Shown: piece by piece, positions 41,011 through 53,985 of the stretch
Position numbering within the stretch: position 1 is the stretch's first letter
How the letters are laid out: every line of letters begins with the position of its first letter
DNA from: Diphasiastrum complanatum
Taxonomy: Eukaryota > Streptophyta > Lycopodiopsida > Lycopodiales > Lycopodiaceae
Assembly (NCBI GenBank): GCA_029204225.1
Contig: CM055092.1
Coordinates: 83,122,212 to 83,186,211 of the forward strand
Length of the DNA: 64,000 bases
Reading direction: 5' to 3'
Position numbers and translations under genes: made by a program
Notes under the pieces: model-generated
What the model saw: only the letters and a program-made list of their open reading frames with translations
What the model was told of the DNA's origin: nothing
Database searches by the model: none

Positions 41011-42707
41011 ATGGATTTTCAAGGGAAAGCCAGTCCCATCATAGAAAAGCTTACAAGTGTAGAAGGAAAACCTGAAGTAGACGACACAACAATCGCCAGA
41101 TGGAGGCTGAAGGATGGAAAGCTTTCGCGTTGATCATTCTCAACATTACAGATACTCAGATCGGCCATGTATCCGAGGCTCAAATATTGAAAGAAGTCTC
41201 GAACATCTTGAGCACACTATACGAAGTGCGAGATATAGCTTCCAAGCTATATCTCAGGAAGAAAATTTACTCCCTCAAGATGGCAAATGGTGATTCCTTG
41301 CAAAATCACATCAATCAATTCAAGAACCTGCTAAGGCAAATGGCCCGTGGCGGATCTGTCATAGACGATCAAGACACAATGATGCAATTGCTTACAGGCT
41401 TGCCGAGCTCATATGACAGCTGGGTGATGATCATCAAGACTCATCCAGAATTGACTCTTTCGAGAGTCATTATTATGTTGTTGTAGGAAGACACGCGGAG
41501 GAACGAAGCCTCAAGTTCCTCAGTTGATTCTCATGCCTTATACACCAACAAGAGCACAACTAAGCAGAAGAAGAAGAAAGACCCAAAGAAATCAAAGCCA
41601 AACCAGAAACAGGTTCAGCATAAAGAACAGTCGAATTTGCAGACGAAAAAAAAGCTGTTCTACAGATACTGCAAGCAAAACAACCACAAAATTCAAGACT
41701 ATCGAATACTGCAAGCAAAGAACAATAGCAAGGGGCAGTCGAATCAAGTGGCAAATGCAGCTGCAGAAGTTCCACAGCCTATTCAAGAAGCGGATCATGA
41801 TGCCTTCATGACCAACCATCAAGGAGCATCCGGCGATAATTCTTGGTTCCTGGATTTCGGAGCCACTCAACACATGACCAGCCTTATTGGCTATTTCGAG
41901 CCCTATACACCTTATAGTACCCAGAAATTTGTTCACCTTGGCAAGAATAGCACAAAGCTATTAAAGGTGAAGGTACTGTGAGATCGAGTTTTGCAAATGA
42001 TCAATCTAAGCTATTCTCTAACATCCTGTATGTACCAAATTTATCTACAAATCTGCCCTCTGTAAGTAGTATCACAGATCTAGGACATAGAGTACAATTC
42101 GAATGTGATCAGTGCAAAGTAGTTTATAGGACATGCAAGATCCTAGCACTCGAAAAGAGACATTGATACTCGTATAAATTAAGTCATTGCTTTTCTGCCT
42201 CTAGTCAGGCGCTCAGTACTTCTATTCATGCAAATAAAACTTTACTTTGGAATTATAGACTTGGTCATGTGAATCATGCTACTGTGCAACAAATGTCTAG
42301 ACAATCTATTGTTCTTGATCTCGACTATCCTCGTGAAAAAGTCGAGTTACTTGTCTGTCAAGACTGTCTAGTTGGTAAACAGACTAGGAAACCATTTAAA
42401 TTAAGCCATCAACATATTGCTAGAGAATTGCTAGACGTTGTACATTCAGACATTTGTGGCTCGATGAAAAATCCTTCGCTGAAGGATGCAAAGTATTTTA
42501 TAACTTTTATTGATAAATTTTCCAGAAGAACTATGGTGTATTTTATAAAGAAGAAATCAGAAGCCTTCAACTGCTTTAGAATCTTCAATGAGCGTGCAGA
42601 AAAGGAGACTGGGTGGACGATTAAGGCTCTAAGGTCAGATGGTGGAGAATATATCTCTATCGAGTTTAAGGAGTATTGCCAAAGCCAAGGCATTGAGCTA
42701 CAATTAT
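41011..42707 (+). pseudogene. Copia gag-protease-integrase, broken
   Basis: Gag starts at 41011 (MDFQGKASPIIEKL). Compared with the minus-strand relative at 55418-55714 it lacks a stretch near its start, and it loses frame near 41125. YSLKMANGDSLQNHINQFK and LLTGLPSSYDSWVM follow, then a damaged zinc knuckle (FYRYCKQNNHKIQDYR). WFLDFGATQHMTS is the protease box with Ser replaced by Phe and Ala context (DFGA instead of DSGA). Integrase: CQDCLVGKQTRKPF, LLDVVHSDICG, KALRSDGGEY. The integrase stops at 42707, where another LTR begins. Confidence 0.85.
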
Positions 42708-43130
42708 TGTTGGAGAGAGAGGGGAGATGAATGACGAACACGAACAAGACATGAACTCGAACAAGAAACGAACGAGAAACGAACTCGAACAGAAAATATT
42801 GTGCGCTGCGGAATGAGTTATACGACTCTCTCCGTAAGCGTGACTACGCCTATCAGAATGAACAGAACTGTTCAAAACAAAAGGACAATTATGATTGTAC
42901 TTATCAATCATTAAGAGTTATTGATTGCTTAATCCAAAGATCTATCAAGTTCTAGGTGTTAGATCTTGATCTAGATGCTTTACACTATGATTTAAGCAAG
43001 AGCAATGGACCAAATGATTAGAAACTTGGATGAGCGGCCTCACATGTGTGGAGGACAGTACCTGTACGGCCTGTTTATAAAGAGGAAAGTACTCAAGCTT
43101 ATAAATGCATTTCAATCACAAAAACACAAA
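42708..43130 (-). repeat. Copia-type LTR, minus orientation
   Basis: The edge TGTTGGAGAGAG at 42708 is the reverse complement of an LTR end (CTCTCCAACA). The interior matches 35148-35375 in reverse and resembles the 3' half of the 39693 LTR (AGAGAGTCRTATARCTCATT). The left part of the LTR (towards higher coordinates, possibly to about 43740) cannot be bounded. Confidence 0.75.
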
Positions 43131-44641
43131 ACAAATGTGGAAAATACAAGCAAGACTAGAATTTGCCAATGTCACATCAACTTCTCATTGATTCGGTTGA
43201 CCCTTTATAGATCAAGTACATCCAAGAGCTGTCAAGTGTGAAGAGTGCCTAGTCATCCAAATCCACCAATGGGAGCCATATGTGCTCATTTCCCAAAGTT
43301 GACTATTCTCTTTGGCTAGAAAACAAAAGGCTAGTCTTCCACATTTATAGGAATATTTCCTATAAAATAGGATCAAATGAAATATTTCTATCTTATCTTC
43401 TAGAAGCTTATCCACACGTGTGAATGGTATTTTGACATGTGTGAGTAATAACTCATTCACATGGAAGTCCAATCTATTTACATAAAGTTTGACCAATTTG
43501 ACCAATTTCAAGATTCTACTCAAAGGTCAATTTCACACTAGTGTAGATCTAGCTAAAATCAATCTAACTTTATATGTGACTTATGTACATTCTTTCACAT
43601 GTGGGAGCAGACTCCACACGTGTGAGATCCTATCAAGATCAATTATCTTAAGATCTACAAAGTACATCAAGTTGAAAGTGATATTTTTAACATAGAATGT
43701 ATCACGAATCTAGTCTCCTTTGGATTGTTTGGAATGACATAGTAAATCACAAATTTGCATTGAAAACAACATTGGAAGTCACTGGCACAAACTTGCAATA
43801 AAAGCACTTTAGAGAACCAAGAATATTTTGAACATACTTTCCGTACATGACCAAAAAAATGTAGCTTGTTTGGTTGTCCCTCTCTACCCCTACCTCCACA
43901 AGTTCAATTCGGGCACTCGTACGATCCAACACAAATGCTTTTTCGCAAAATCACATTGAAAACAACATTGGAAGCCACTGGCTTAGTCCACATATGTCCA
44001 TGAAATTTTTGCTGAATGCCATCCCGGGGCATTGCCTTCAATCACATGCAAGGTAGTTCAAATGTAACATTACCATCATACTCCAATGGCAACTCCGAAA
44101 CTCGCACAATTTGCTCAGAGTTAGAAATAAGCTTCCACAATGTACCTTCTTTTCCACCTCCCAAGATTTGTTCTACAATGGAATGTATGAATGAAATATT
44201 GTCAATTTCGAGATTGTGGTCAATAACCTCAATACTATAAGCACTATTTGAAGCTTTCACATCACAATGTGATTTTTCGTTAGCAAGAATTGAATCTTCA
44301 CTATCCACCAATACAATGGGATCAATGTTTGACAATGATTTTTCCAAAAGAGAAATTGTCTTGCCCATCATTAGATAACATTGGTTGCACTTTTATCATT
44401 TGCTCCACTGAGGAATTCTCATGGGCCAATACCCCAAAAACTTGTACCTCCCCTTGCTTGGACCGAAGCATATCAACCAGCAAGGAAGTCTCTACTAATG
44501 ACAAGGAAGTCTCTACCAGAAGTATTTCCAAAGTAGATCTTTCCAATTTCCATTCTAAAGTAGTACTACTATCTTTCAATCATGTACTTATTTCGAATAT
44601 GGCTCAACATAGCTTTCTACAATTTTTATCTCTCGCCACTA
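43131..44641. other. Unassigned region with a 28-bp direct repeat
   Basis: 43759-43786 and 43955-43982 are the same 28 bases with one difference, 196 bp apart. Two adjoining minus-strand frames (44322-44579 and 44042-44371) form a protein-like but unidentified sequence. Confidence 0.45.
44042..44579 (-). pseudogene. Unidentified protein-like remnant
   Basis: Two overlapping minus-strand frames appear to be one coding stretch with a shift near 44360: residues such as LVETSLLVDMLRSKQGEVQV and then VIDHNLEIDNISFIHSIVEQ and VRVSELPLEYDGNVTFELPC. It is rich in Ser, Glu and Val, with no recognised motif. Base composition does not separate it clearly from non-coding sequence. It could be part of a retroelement polyprotein spacer. 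Confidence 0.25.
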
Positions 44642-45479
<838 letters not shown>

Positions 45480-45712
45480 TTCATATGGTAGATGAAAAGC
45501 CTTGTGATACACCTATGGAGTCAAATAAAAATCTAACTATAAGAGGTAATGAAATATTGTTCATGGACATTACTCTCTATAGGAAACTAGTTGGTTCACT
45601 TATATATCTAACCATCACAAGGCCAGATCTAATCTATTGTGTTGGTAGATAAAGCCAATTTATGCAAGATCCTAGTGAGGAGCATTGGAAGCTAGTAGTA
45701 GAGAAACTTAGA
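45480..45712 (+). pseudogene. Copia RT end / RNase H start fragment
   Basis: VDEKPCDTPMESNKNL and TLYRKLVGSLIYLTITRPDL are the conserved linker between copia RT and RNase H. It is cut at about 45713, where the unclassified element copy II begins. Confidence 0.82.
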
Positions 45713-46163
45713 GCCCGACAAGGGCCTTTGAAAAAGATGCTTTTTTATTTTATTTTTCTTATTTTCGTTGCCATGTGGACCAATTGAAAGGTTCTACATA
45801 ATGTAGAATTTTCCAAATATAGATAAAATAAAAACTTTTTAAATATATTGCTGTTTCATCGGACAGCATGTGGAAATGCTATTGGTTGATGGGCTTGCCC
45901 TTCTAGCTCATCACTGCCCGAAGAGACCCAAAAATATTGAAAATGAATATGACAGATGGTTGAGATGAAAAAATTGATGTACCATTAATGTATATGCATT
46001 GTCAAACCATGGTTAACAGGGATAACCAAAGTTAATTTGTGGCGCCAAATAGATCAGTGCTTCAAATTTTTGCCAACACTTTTTTTCAGATTCATGGCTT
46101 TTTGTCTATGCAAATTTTCAGATTCATAGTTTATTGTTTCAAATTTTTGCATGCAAATTACGA

Positions 46164-47527
46164 ATGGCGTCATCAAGGAAGCCGTGATCCTCAATCGACT
46201 CTGTGATTTTATTCAATGAGACAGATGATAATGGATTATGGGTGCAAGAAAATATTTAAAAAACTCTTGGGTTTTGATGCATCCATCATCAAGAGGAGCA
46301 TTTCGAAAAAGGAAAAGGTCAAAACTATCATTTCGATCTTATTGGAAGGCCATAATTTTGGATTTTAGAACATCATCAGGAGAAAAATCTATTTCTGAAA
46401 TTCTAGTCCAATATATATATGCATTCAGAGATAAATTTGCAAGGATTCAACCGTCAGGATCACAAAAAAAACAACTGTGAGTATTGATATTTTTGATACT
46501 TTATTTTTTGTCATTCATAAAGATCTAGTAGTAAACTTGCCAATCTGATCATTTTTCTCTTGCAAATTTATATCCATCCAACATAAATGAATGGGAGCCG
46601 AGTGGATCTTTAGCAGGTGTATTAGATGTTATTCACACTGATATTGGATAGCTGTAATATCGAGGTAGAACTGCAAAAGATCTAGCTGATAGTAAGATCT
46701 TTTTTTATAAATCAATGTACATTTCTGATACAAAAGAAAATTTTGGACAAATAATACCAATTCCATTACCTAGTTTTGAAAGTGATGAATGGATTTGCAC
46801 CAGATGCTACAGTTTCAGAATCATTTCGTTGCAAGATATATAATGATGTAAAAAATTCATTAAAAATGAGCACGAGATAAAAAACAGTCATATTGAGTTG
46901 GTTTATTTCCTTGAATATATTTGTGGATTTTTTTTTAAGTGTCAATGTACACAAAACTCCAACGATGTTTGTATGCAAAAATTTATCAGATAGTTTATTA
47001 TCTGGACTTATGAATGAAGGCTGGGACAAAAGATCAGATGGAGAAATAGAATGTAGAATTAAAATGTCTTCCATGTCCTTCCATTATCAAATTGAAAAAC
47101 AAATGTTGAGCTTATGCTTCCATTATCAAAGATGAAAAAATAATAAAGGTAAATGGGTGCCACTCGATCAAGACTTGGAAGCCAGTGGACATTCAAAACG
47201 AAAAAATATTGAAATTATATACAATGATGCCGTTTTGACATGTGTTGAGGTGGAAGAAGATTGGAGTCTAAACTACATCTGGCGGGAACTATTGCTCCTA
47301 CAAGATGATGTACTTTCAGACTTCAGATTCATTTTCAATGGTAAACTCTTAAGTAACTATAAGCACTCGATCTTTTATGAATAGTTTCAATCAAAACTTT
47401 CTAATACAAACTCTGTACTAATTCTAACTAACTTTGTATTAGTTTTATGCAGGTACGTAAAAGACATGAGCTCGAGATCAAATGTAGAGATATTGGCGAA
47501 ACAATCCAACTTATGGAAGAACATTGA
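46164..47527 (+). pseudogene. Gene D with C-terminal ubiquitin-like domain, copy II
   Basis: ATG at 46164 (MASSRKP, then a CGA-to-TGA stop). It continues in shifted frames with YLKNSWVLMHPSSRGAFRKR and SYWKAIILDFRTSSG. After an intron it carries IFVDFFLSVNVHKTPTMFVC and LSDSLLSGLMNEGWD, then KWVPLDQDLEASGHSKRKN. The last part, from about 47207, reads IEIIYNDAVLTCVEVEEDWS, LNYIWRELLLLQ, DFRFIFNGKL and, after an intron (acceptor TTTTATGCAG, 47443-47452), VRKRHELEIKCRDIGETIQL ending EEH-stop at 47527. Strand, strand, helix and the hydrophobic FRFIFNGK turn are in the order of a ubiquitin/SUMO-type beta-grasp. There is no C-terminal Gly-Gly. The N-terminal ~300 residues are unrecognised. Confidence 0.6.
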
Positions 47528-47690
47528 GATTCACTATCAGCAAATACATGCCAATTATCATGTCTTTTTATCATTATAGAAAAATTGCATTCCAGTATTG
47601 TGATATCAATTAAAAAACCCATAAACGAGTTGTTTACAAGTAAAATGATCGTATTTTTTTTTTGATGTCTCTCTATTTACAAATAGATCT

Positions 47691-48985
47691 CTATTCAATC
47701 AATTTTTTTATATTTTTTATATCAGTATTAGACATTGATAAGGCAATAGCTCCTTCTATAATCTCGCCCTCCTCTGTTTCGGGAAGGGCCTTAATGTCTT
47801 TTAAGGCAAGAGGAATATCTGCTACAAAATTGTCTTCCTCTGTATTAGGAAGGACTTTTATTTCTTTTTGATCATATAAAATAAGATCTGCATCTTGAGC
47901 AACCTAAAAGGTTGTTAAGGCAGGAGCAGCTTCTTTTTGAGGGCCCTCGATTGCAAGTGCAATGCTTACACCGTACTGGGCATAGGTTCTGATCAACTCT
48001 TGCCGAAATCTATATACATCATTAGGAGTATACGGCTCAAGAGTGAACTTGTCGTATTTGGTTTGGTATCGCTACTGTCATCACAAAACACGAGAATCAG
48101 CAAATTACAAACAATGATAGTAATAAAATATGAATTAGAATGAAATGAACTACAAATGAATAGAATATTACCTTTTCAATATCTACATCCGTTTGTAAAT
48201 TATACCATTCAAAAAACAGCTTTGTATTGTACAAGATGAACCATGCAAAGACGTCTTTTTGTTGTACACACTGCATATATAGAACAAAAATTAGTAATAT
48301 TATGATAGAAATTTTATTTATGCTATGACGATACATTTGATTTAAAAAAGCGTGTATTTGCAGCTGAGTTTAATTTTACACATAGAAAATTTGATACTCC
48401 CTCCTTATTTATCTTGACAAAAAGAATGTTCATGCTCCAATGCCGACTGCAACAACCAAAATACAAATATCGATAAACTCATATTTATGAAGAAATTCCA
48501 TTCTTATTAAAACAATGAAACATGCAACAATCCAGATTAAAGCAACAAAAACAAAAGAGCAATCTTTAATTATTTTCATATAAAATCAAATAGAATTTCG
48601 CCATAGGACTGCACTCGATAAAATAGAGAGCCTTCTCAAAATTGGCTTCTTTCGCCTTTACCGCTCCCATGAAAAATGGACTAACTACAAAAACTGTACC
48701 ATGGGAATCGAAATTAATACTATTCTGCAAAAAAGAAACTCCAGCCTCTACTGTTGCATCTGAAATTTTTGAGGTCTTATCTTTCAACTCGACACAAAAT
48801 TTGGGACCTAATCTAAAGCTTCTACGTGTATCTAGAAGAAAAAAATCAAAAAAGTTGTCGAGAAGATCAATTTTGTTAGCTAGGTAGGCTTCATATTGAT
48901 TATAATGGTCAGAATAAAAAAAAATTTGGCCTGAATCGTATGGAATTCTCACAAAAAGATTATGTAAAGGAGCAAAAACAGAAGT
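47691..48985 (-). pseudogene. Gene C, Ulp1-like protease, copy II
   Basis: Minus strand, at least four exons. The first (48985 to about 48570) reads LGPKFCVELKDKTSKISDAT and FVVSPFFMGAVKAKEANFEK, matching copy III. The next (around 48455-48360) corresponds to the catalytic-His exon but is shifted at that point. The third reads VQQKDVFAWFILYNTKLFFEW (48275-48200), where copy III has Gln-Asn and the catalytic Cys-Gly; here the Cys is lost. The last exon (about 48075-47691) reads FTLEPYTPNDVYRFRQELIR and an acidic tail with two similar LPxTEE segments. The GTAATATT donor after exon 3 is retained. It is catalytically dead by sequence. Confidence 0.65.
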
Positions 48986-49777
48986 GAAAACAATATTTAC
49001 ATTGACACAAATCTGAACGTAGAACAAGCAAAGTTGTTATCAGATTAAGTATAAGAAAATATACAGATCAATAATGTTATTGAACACAAGACAATAGCGG
49101 ACGAAGCCGCGTGCTCTACAAAGCTAACCAATCTGTAAAGGAATGAACCTATTATTGACAATACAAAGAATTGATGCTCGAGGGCATCTACTTCGTCTAT
49201 CTCTAATAAGCTTCTGATCCTAGTATTTTCACACACATTGTTATCTCACATGTTTAGAATACGCAAATGGTATTCAATATATATACGCAATTTTACTAGT
49301 GTGCAGAAAGTGGATGTGCTGTCTGTAGGAGATCGTGGGTGGCAATTGTCGTTGTCAAATTTGTTTGCACAAATGCATTGGATGAGCATGAAAAGGCCGC
49401 GACGTCAGCCTTTGTTGAAATGAATGTTGGTGAAGATGCAAAAAATGCGACACTTTGACAAATTCCTTAAGATTTGATTTACAAGGTGTCTTCCCTTTTT
49501 TGTAAGGGCACCTTCGACATTTTGTAAGACAATGTTGCCTTTTTTGCCTGTGGAAATTTACTTGTATTTATGCAAACATTGTGTAAAAACACAGTGTCAT
49601 GTTTTTCATCTTTTTTGCCTGTGAAAATTTACTTGTATTTATGCAGACAGTCGCATCTTTTGTCTGTCTTATTTTACATGTAAATATGTAGACTGTGCGA
49701 CAACATGAGCAAAAATGCAGTATGAATGGAGGTAGATTAAAATAGGATCTAGGAGAGTAGAGGAGATAAATCCAACA
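48986..49777 (-). repeat. Copia 3' LTR, minus orientation, truncated
   Basis: Its start (reverse complement TGTTGGATTTATCTCC at 49777-49762) follows a G-rich polypurine run (49778-49784). It aligns with 39693 onward until about 48985, where similarity stops inside the LTR and gene C begins. Confidence 0.82.
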
Positions 49778-49784
49778 CCCCCCC

Positions 49785-50026
49785 TTAATCTGGATCCATG
49801 AATGCCTTGATCTTCAAACTAAGCAATGCACAAAATTTGTTTTGTGTATTAACGCTTAATGCCTTTGTGAATATATCTACAACCATGTCCTGCGTTCTGC
49901 AGTACCTTAAGCTCACCTCCTTGTTGAGAACCTTGCCCTTGATGTAGTGATATCTGATTTCAATGTGCTTAATCCTATTAGAAATCAATGATAAACTTCA
50001 TTGTTATTGTTTATGATGCACATTAA
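49785..50026 (-). pseudogene. Copia RNase H C-terminus, minus strand
   Basis: KHIEIRYHYIKGKVLNKEVS and MVVDIFTKALS followed by a short tail are the standard end of copia pol. It is probably the 3' part of the same element as 53986-55775, separated from it by the copia insertion at 50027. Confidence 0.85.
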
Positions 50027-50238
50027 TGTTGACGGTTGTGACCAGTTGTCAATAGCCGTAGGCTAGTCTATTAGTCTACTCGTAGGTTTTATCTCTCTAT
50101 TAGGGTTCAGGATTTATTTGTACATTTTACATTCTGTATGATGTAGAGTGATAGAGTGATAGTGAATCTTCTTCTTCCACCTTCTTGTGGTGATTGCTTA
50201 TGGTGAATGCTTGATGTTGCATATCTAATTCTTGACAT
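50027..50238 (+). repeat. Copia 5' LTR, 212 bp
   Basis: Begins TGTTGACGG and ends TTCTTGACA, followed directly by TGGTATCAGAGC (50239-50250). Confidence 0.85.
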
Positions 50239-50884
50239 GGTATCAGAGCAACAATAGTCCAACGTGCTTGATCAGTGGATACAGCTTGTCACAGGCTCCA
50301 CAACGAAGTGAGAAAGTCCTTCACGGGAGGTGAAATCTTGGAGAGATAAAAACGGCTGGAAGAAATTCTTCTTTGGTATATTTTGAAGGTTTGGAGCTCA
50401 GAATCATCAGTGGAGAATGAAGAGACAGTCCTGGAGGCATCAGAAAGGTCAGAGCAGTATCAAACAAGTAGAAAATCTGTTGAGTGGGGACATTTTTACA
50501 ATACTTCTTAGTTTTTGTGAAAAGCACAGTCTCGGAGGCATCCAAAAGGCCAGGGCTGCATCAGACAGATTAAAAATCTGTTGAGTGGGGGAGATTCTTA
50601 CAATACTTCCTAGTTGTTGTGGAATGTGCTATTTGTGTGAGAGGTTTGCCAATAAATCTCTCATTTGTCTGTTTGGAGTACCACAAATCACAGTAGGTAG
50701 TGTCTAGTACTGTCATTTAGAGTTAGGAAGCTTCATACTTTTCACATTACTGATCTCTGTCTTTCGCACGATCACACATTTCAAAATCTTTGCAAAGAGG
50801 AGGTGGCGTAGCCGCCTTGCCGAAGTGGGGAATCTAGAATATTCTCTCTAAAAGTTTTTATATTCTCTCTATTTTTAATCTTTT

Positions 50885-51130
50885 CCGTACCAATATTGGA
50901 TCGACGCACCAGAGGTAGGAAAAATCTTGAGAAGTCGTACATCCACATGTCATACAGATATAGCATATCCGTACCAATATCATATCGACGTGCCAGAGGT
51001 AAAGGAAACCAAGAGCAGTCGTACATCCTCGCATACCGACATCACATATCAGTACCAATATCGCAGCGACGCGCCAGAGGTAAAGAGAATCCCGAGTAGC
51101 TGCACACCCGCATGTCGTACCGATATCAGG
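50885..51130. repeat. Three tandem ~82-bp units in the copia leader
   Basis: Units start at 50885, 50969 and 51050 with CMGTACCAATAT and share CGACGYRCCAGAGGTA. They lie just upstream of the gag start at 51199. Confidence 0.85.
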
Positions 51131-51198
51131 TGTACAACCAAAAATTTACAGTTCTGTGGTGTGAATAAATTTTGTGATCCAGACTCATCTATCCAAAA

Positions 51199-52374
51199 AT
51201 GACAACTCTAAGCGAGAGTGTCCTTAACGAGTCAAGCAAATTGGAAGGTGCCGACAACTATGCAGTTTGGAAATTCAAACTGAAGAACATTTTGATGGAA
51301 AATGAGCTATGGGAGATCGTGACAGGTGAAGAGACAAGGCCAGTGATTGAAGAAGATCAGCGGACATTTGATAGGAAAAGATGGAAAGCCCAAAATGTCA
51401 TCAACTTATCAATTAGAGATGCAATTATTCCCTATATTTCAGATTCAGAAGGACCAAAAGAAACGTGGGATACATTGAAGGCATTGTTTGAAACGACAAA
51501 TACATCTCGAATACTATTTCTAAAGACAAAGTTGCATACATTGCGGATGGATGATGGTGCAACTATTGGCAATCACATACTGAAGATCAAAGAGATTCGT
51601 GATCAATTAGCAGCAGTTGGAGAGCGAGTACAAGATCCTAAGATCGTGCAATTGACATTGAATAGTCTGAGTGAGTCACATCAGATGTTTGTGATGAGTA
51701 TAGCCACAAGAGAAAATCTTCCAACCTATGAAGAACTAGGTGGATTGCTTTTGCAAGAAGAGCAACGTCAAGAGAACTTGAATCATCATAACAAGACCTA
51801 TGATCAAGCTCTTGCAATTAGAGGACGAGGTGGAAGATTTGGCCGTGGAAAGTATCAATCAAGAGGAGGAAACTCAAGCCGAGGATCATTTCAACAATTT
51901 CATGAGCAAGTCAATGATAGTCCGAATCGAGGTAATTGGAATCAAGACCGAGGTCAAGGACACAACTATTCAAGACAAAATAAACCTGAAAATTGTAGGT
52001 ACTGCAACAAACCTAGTCACTGGGAGTGTGAATGCTTCAAGAAACAAAAGGAGACGGAACAAAGAAAAGACAAATGGCAAGCAATAAATTATGCTGATCA
52101 ATATCAATTTGATGACTATTATTATGAAGACAATTATATTGATCAACATCAATACGATGATGATCAATATGAAGATGATACAGGTGAGAGTTCAAAATTG
52201 TTCATTACAGCGTTAATGACAAGTGATGAAGCCAAGGATACCTGGTACATTGCTAGTGGTGCATCCACGAGCATTACTTCAAGGAAAGAGTGGTTTTCAG
52301 AACTTAAGAAAACTGACAATGGTGATGAAGTTGGACATTGCTATCTATTAAAAGAGTTGGAGTGGTACCAGTGA
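51199..52374 (+). pseudogene. Copia gag-protease, long open frame
   Basis: A 391-codon open frame starting MTTLSESVLNESSKLEGADN. It carries the copia gag domain (YAVWKFKLKNILMENELWEI; TLNSLSESHQMFVMSI), an Arg/Gly-rich RNA-binding stretch (residues ~205-265) and a knuckle CRYCNKPSHWECEC in which the usual Gly before His is Ser. An acidic Tyr/Asp-rich linker follows, then WYIASGASTSIT, where the protease Asp is replaced by Ala. So the frame is long and clean but the protease is probably inactive. A shift near 52320 ends it. Confidence 0.85.
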
Positions 52375-53985
52375 AGTTAGACAACGGGAAGATAAAGCAT
52401 ATAAGCAATGTGCAATATGTACCTGGCTTGGCTAACAATCTACTATCTGTTGGGACGATGGCTGATCAACATCTCAAGGCTGAGTTTGACAGTGACAAAT
52501 GTCTTGTCAAAGACATCAAGAATCACTACAAAGTGATTGCTACAGAAGCTAGAGTCAACGGGAATCGACTCTACAAATTGAATGCGAGATATTTTACTCA
52601 AGCTATGGTAAGCATTGTTGATAATCAAAGTGATCTTTGGCATCAAAGGTTTGGTCATATTAGTGCTCAAAGCTTGCAAATCCTTAAAAAAGGTAATCTA
52701 GTTGTTGGATTGCTTGATATCTCTTTTGAAAGAAAAATTTGTGAGGGTTGCATTTTGGGAAACAACATAGAGAGAGATTTTCCAAAGATGGAGCAAGAAG
52801 AGCCAATGGCATTCTTGATCTTGTTCATAGTGATCTGTGTGGACCAATACAAAATAGGTCCATTAGTAGTTGTTACTATTTCATCACATTTATTGATGAC
52901 TATAGTAGACATATCTGGATTTATTTCATAAGCAAGAAATCTGATGCTTTTGCCAAGTTTAGAGAGTTCAAGGCTCTAGTTGAAAAACAAACAGGTTGTT
53001 ATATTAAGACCCTCAGATCAGATGGTGGCGGTGAGTATTTTTCAACAGAGTTTATAAATTTCTGCAAGGATCAGGGGATTAAGAGACAAACCACTACACC
53101 TTATTCACCACAACAAAACGGAGTTGCAAAACGAAAAAACAGATCCATTGTGGAGATGGCTAGGACATGCTTAAGAGCAAGGGTTTGCCAAATACTTTTG
53201 GGACAGAAGCATGCAACACAGCTACTCATATCTCGAATTGGTGTCTTACAAAGTCCGTGGAGGGTAAGACACCTTACGAAGCTTTTACTGGAAAGAAACC
53301 TAATGTTTCTCATTTATGAATATTTGGTTGTGATGCTTACGCTCATGTACCTGATGAAAAATGAAAGAAGTTGGATGCAAAAGCTGTTAAGTGTATTTTC
53401 TTTGGATATGATGAAAGAGCCCAGTCATACAGGATGTATGACACAGATGCACAAAAGATCGTGATTTTCAAAGATGCTACTTTTGATGAGATGGGTCAAA
53501 ATGACCAAATAAAATTGACAATTGATCCCTTTGATGATAAAGCTAAAGTGCAAGTGAAGAAAGAAGTTGGTGTCGATATGGAAGAGCCAATGGAAAAAGA
53601 CAGGGTCAATAATGAGATTCCTAGGAGAGTGCCTAAGTGGTACTTGTCAGTAACAAGTGATGCTAATAAGGGAGACTCTCTCGAATCAAGTGAGTAGGGA
53701 GAGCCTAGAAGATCAAGTAGAAATCAAAAACCTCCTGCAAGATTAGAGATGAATCTGGCCCTGCTCAAGGCTCAAGAACCAAAAACTTTTGATAAAGCAA
53801 AGGAGCACAAAGAGTGGCGTGAAGCTATGGAAATAGAAATGGAAGCTATATCGAAAAGTAGGATGTGGAACTTGGTTGAGCTACCTGATGGTAAGACGCT
53901 TATCACTTGCAAATGGATATACATGATCAAATATGGAGCCGATGGGCAACTCAACAAGTATAAAGCACGGTTGGTTGCGGTTTGC
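52338..53985 (+). pseudogene. Copia integrase to RT start
   Basis: Several frames: GKIKHISNVQYVPGLANNLL (end of protease region), LWHQRFGHISAQSL and CEGCILG (zinc finger), then from 52748 LDLVHSDLCGPIQ, FITFIDDYSRHIWIYF, TLRSDGGGEYFS and SPQQNGVAKRKNRSIVEMA with the catalytic triad. A shift near 53190 and further ones precede the stretch to TFDEMGQND. The RT opens at about 53800 (EWREAMEIEMEAI, TCKWIYMIKYGADGQLNKYK) and is cut at 53985. Confidence 0.88.

Larger units (their letters stand above)
45715..48985 (+). mobile_element. Unclassified element copy II (genes D and C)
   Basis: Gene D on plus (46164-47527) and gene C on minus (48985-47691) converge with about 160 bp between their stops, the same arrangement as 60906-63481 but inverted in the window. 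The 400 bp before gene D resemble the upstream regions of copies I and III (AAAAGATRCTTTTWTTTT near 45735; a TATTGGTT block near 45881). The right end is cut by a copia LTR at about 48985; genes A and B are not present. Confidence 0.72.
50027..53985 (+). mobile_element. Copia element, 3' truncated, nested in another copia
   Basis: A short LTR (50027-50238), primer site, repeat-bearing leader, long gag and decayed pol up to the beginning of the RT. It ends head-to-head against a minus-strand copia at about 53985 without a 3' LTR. Confidence 0.88.
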
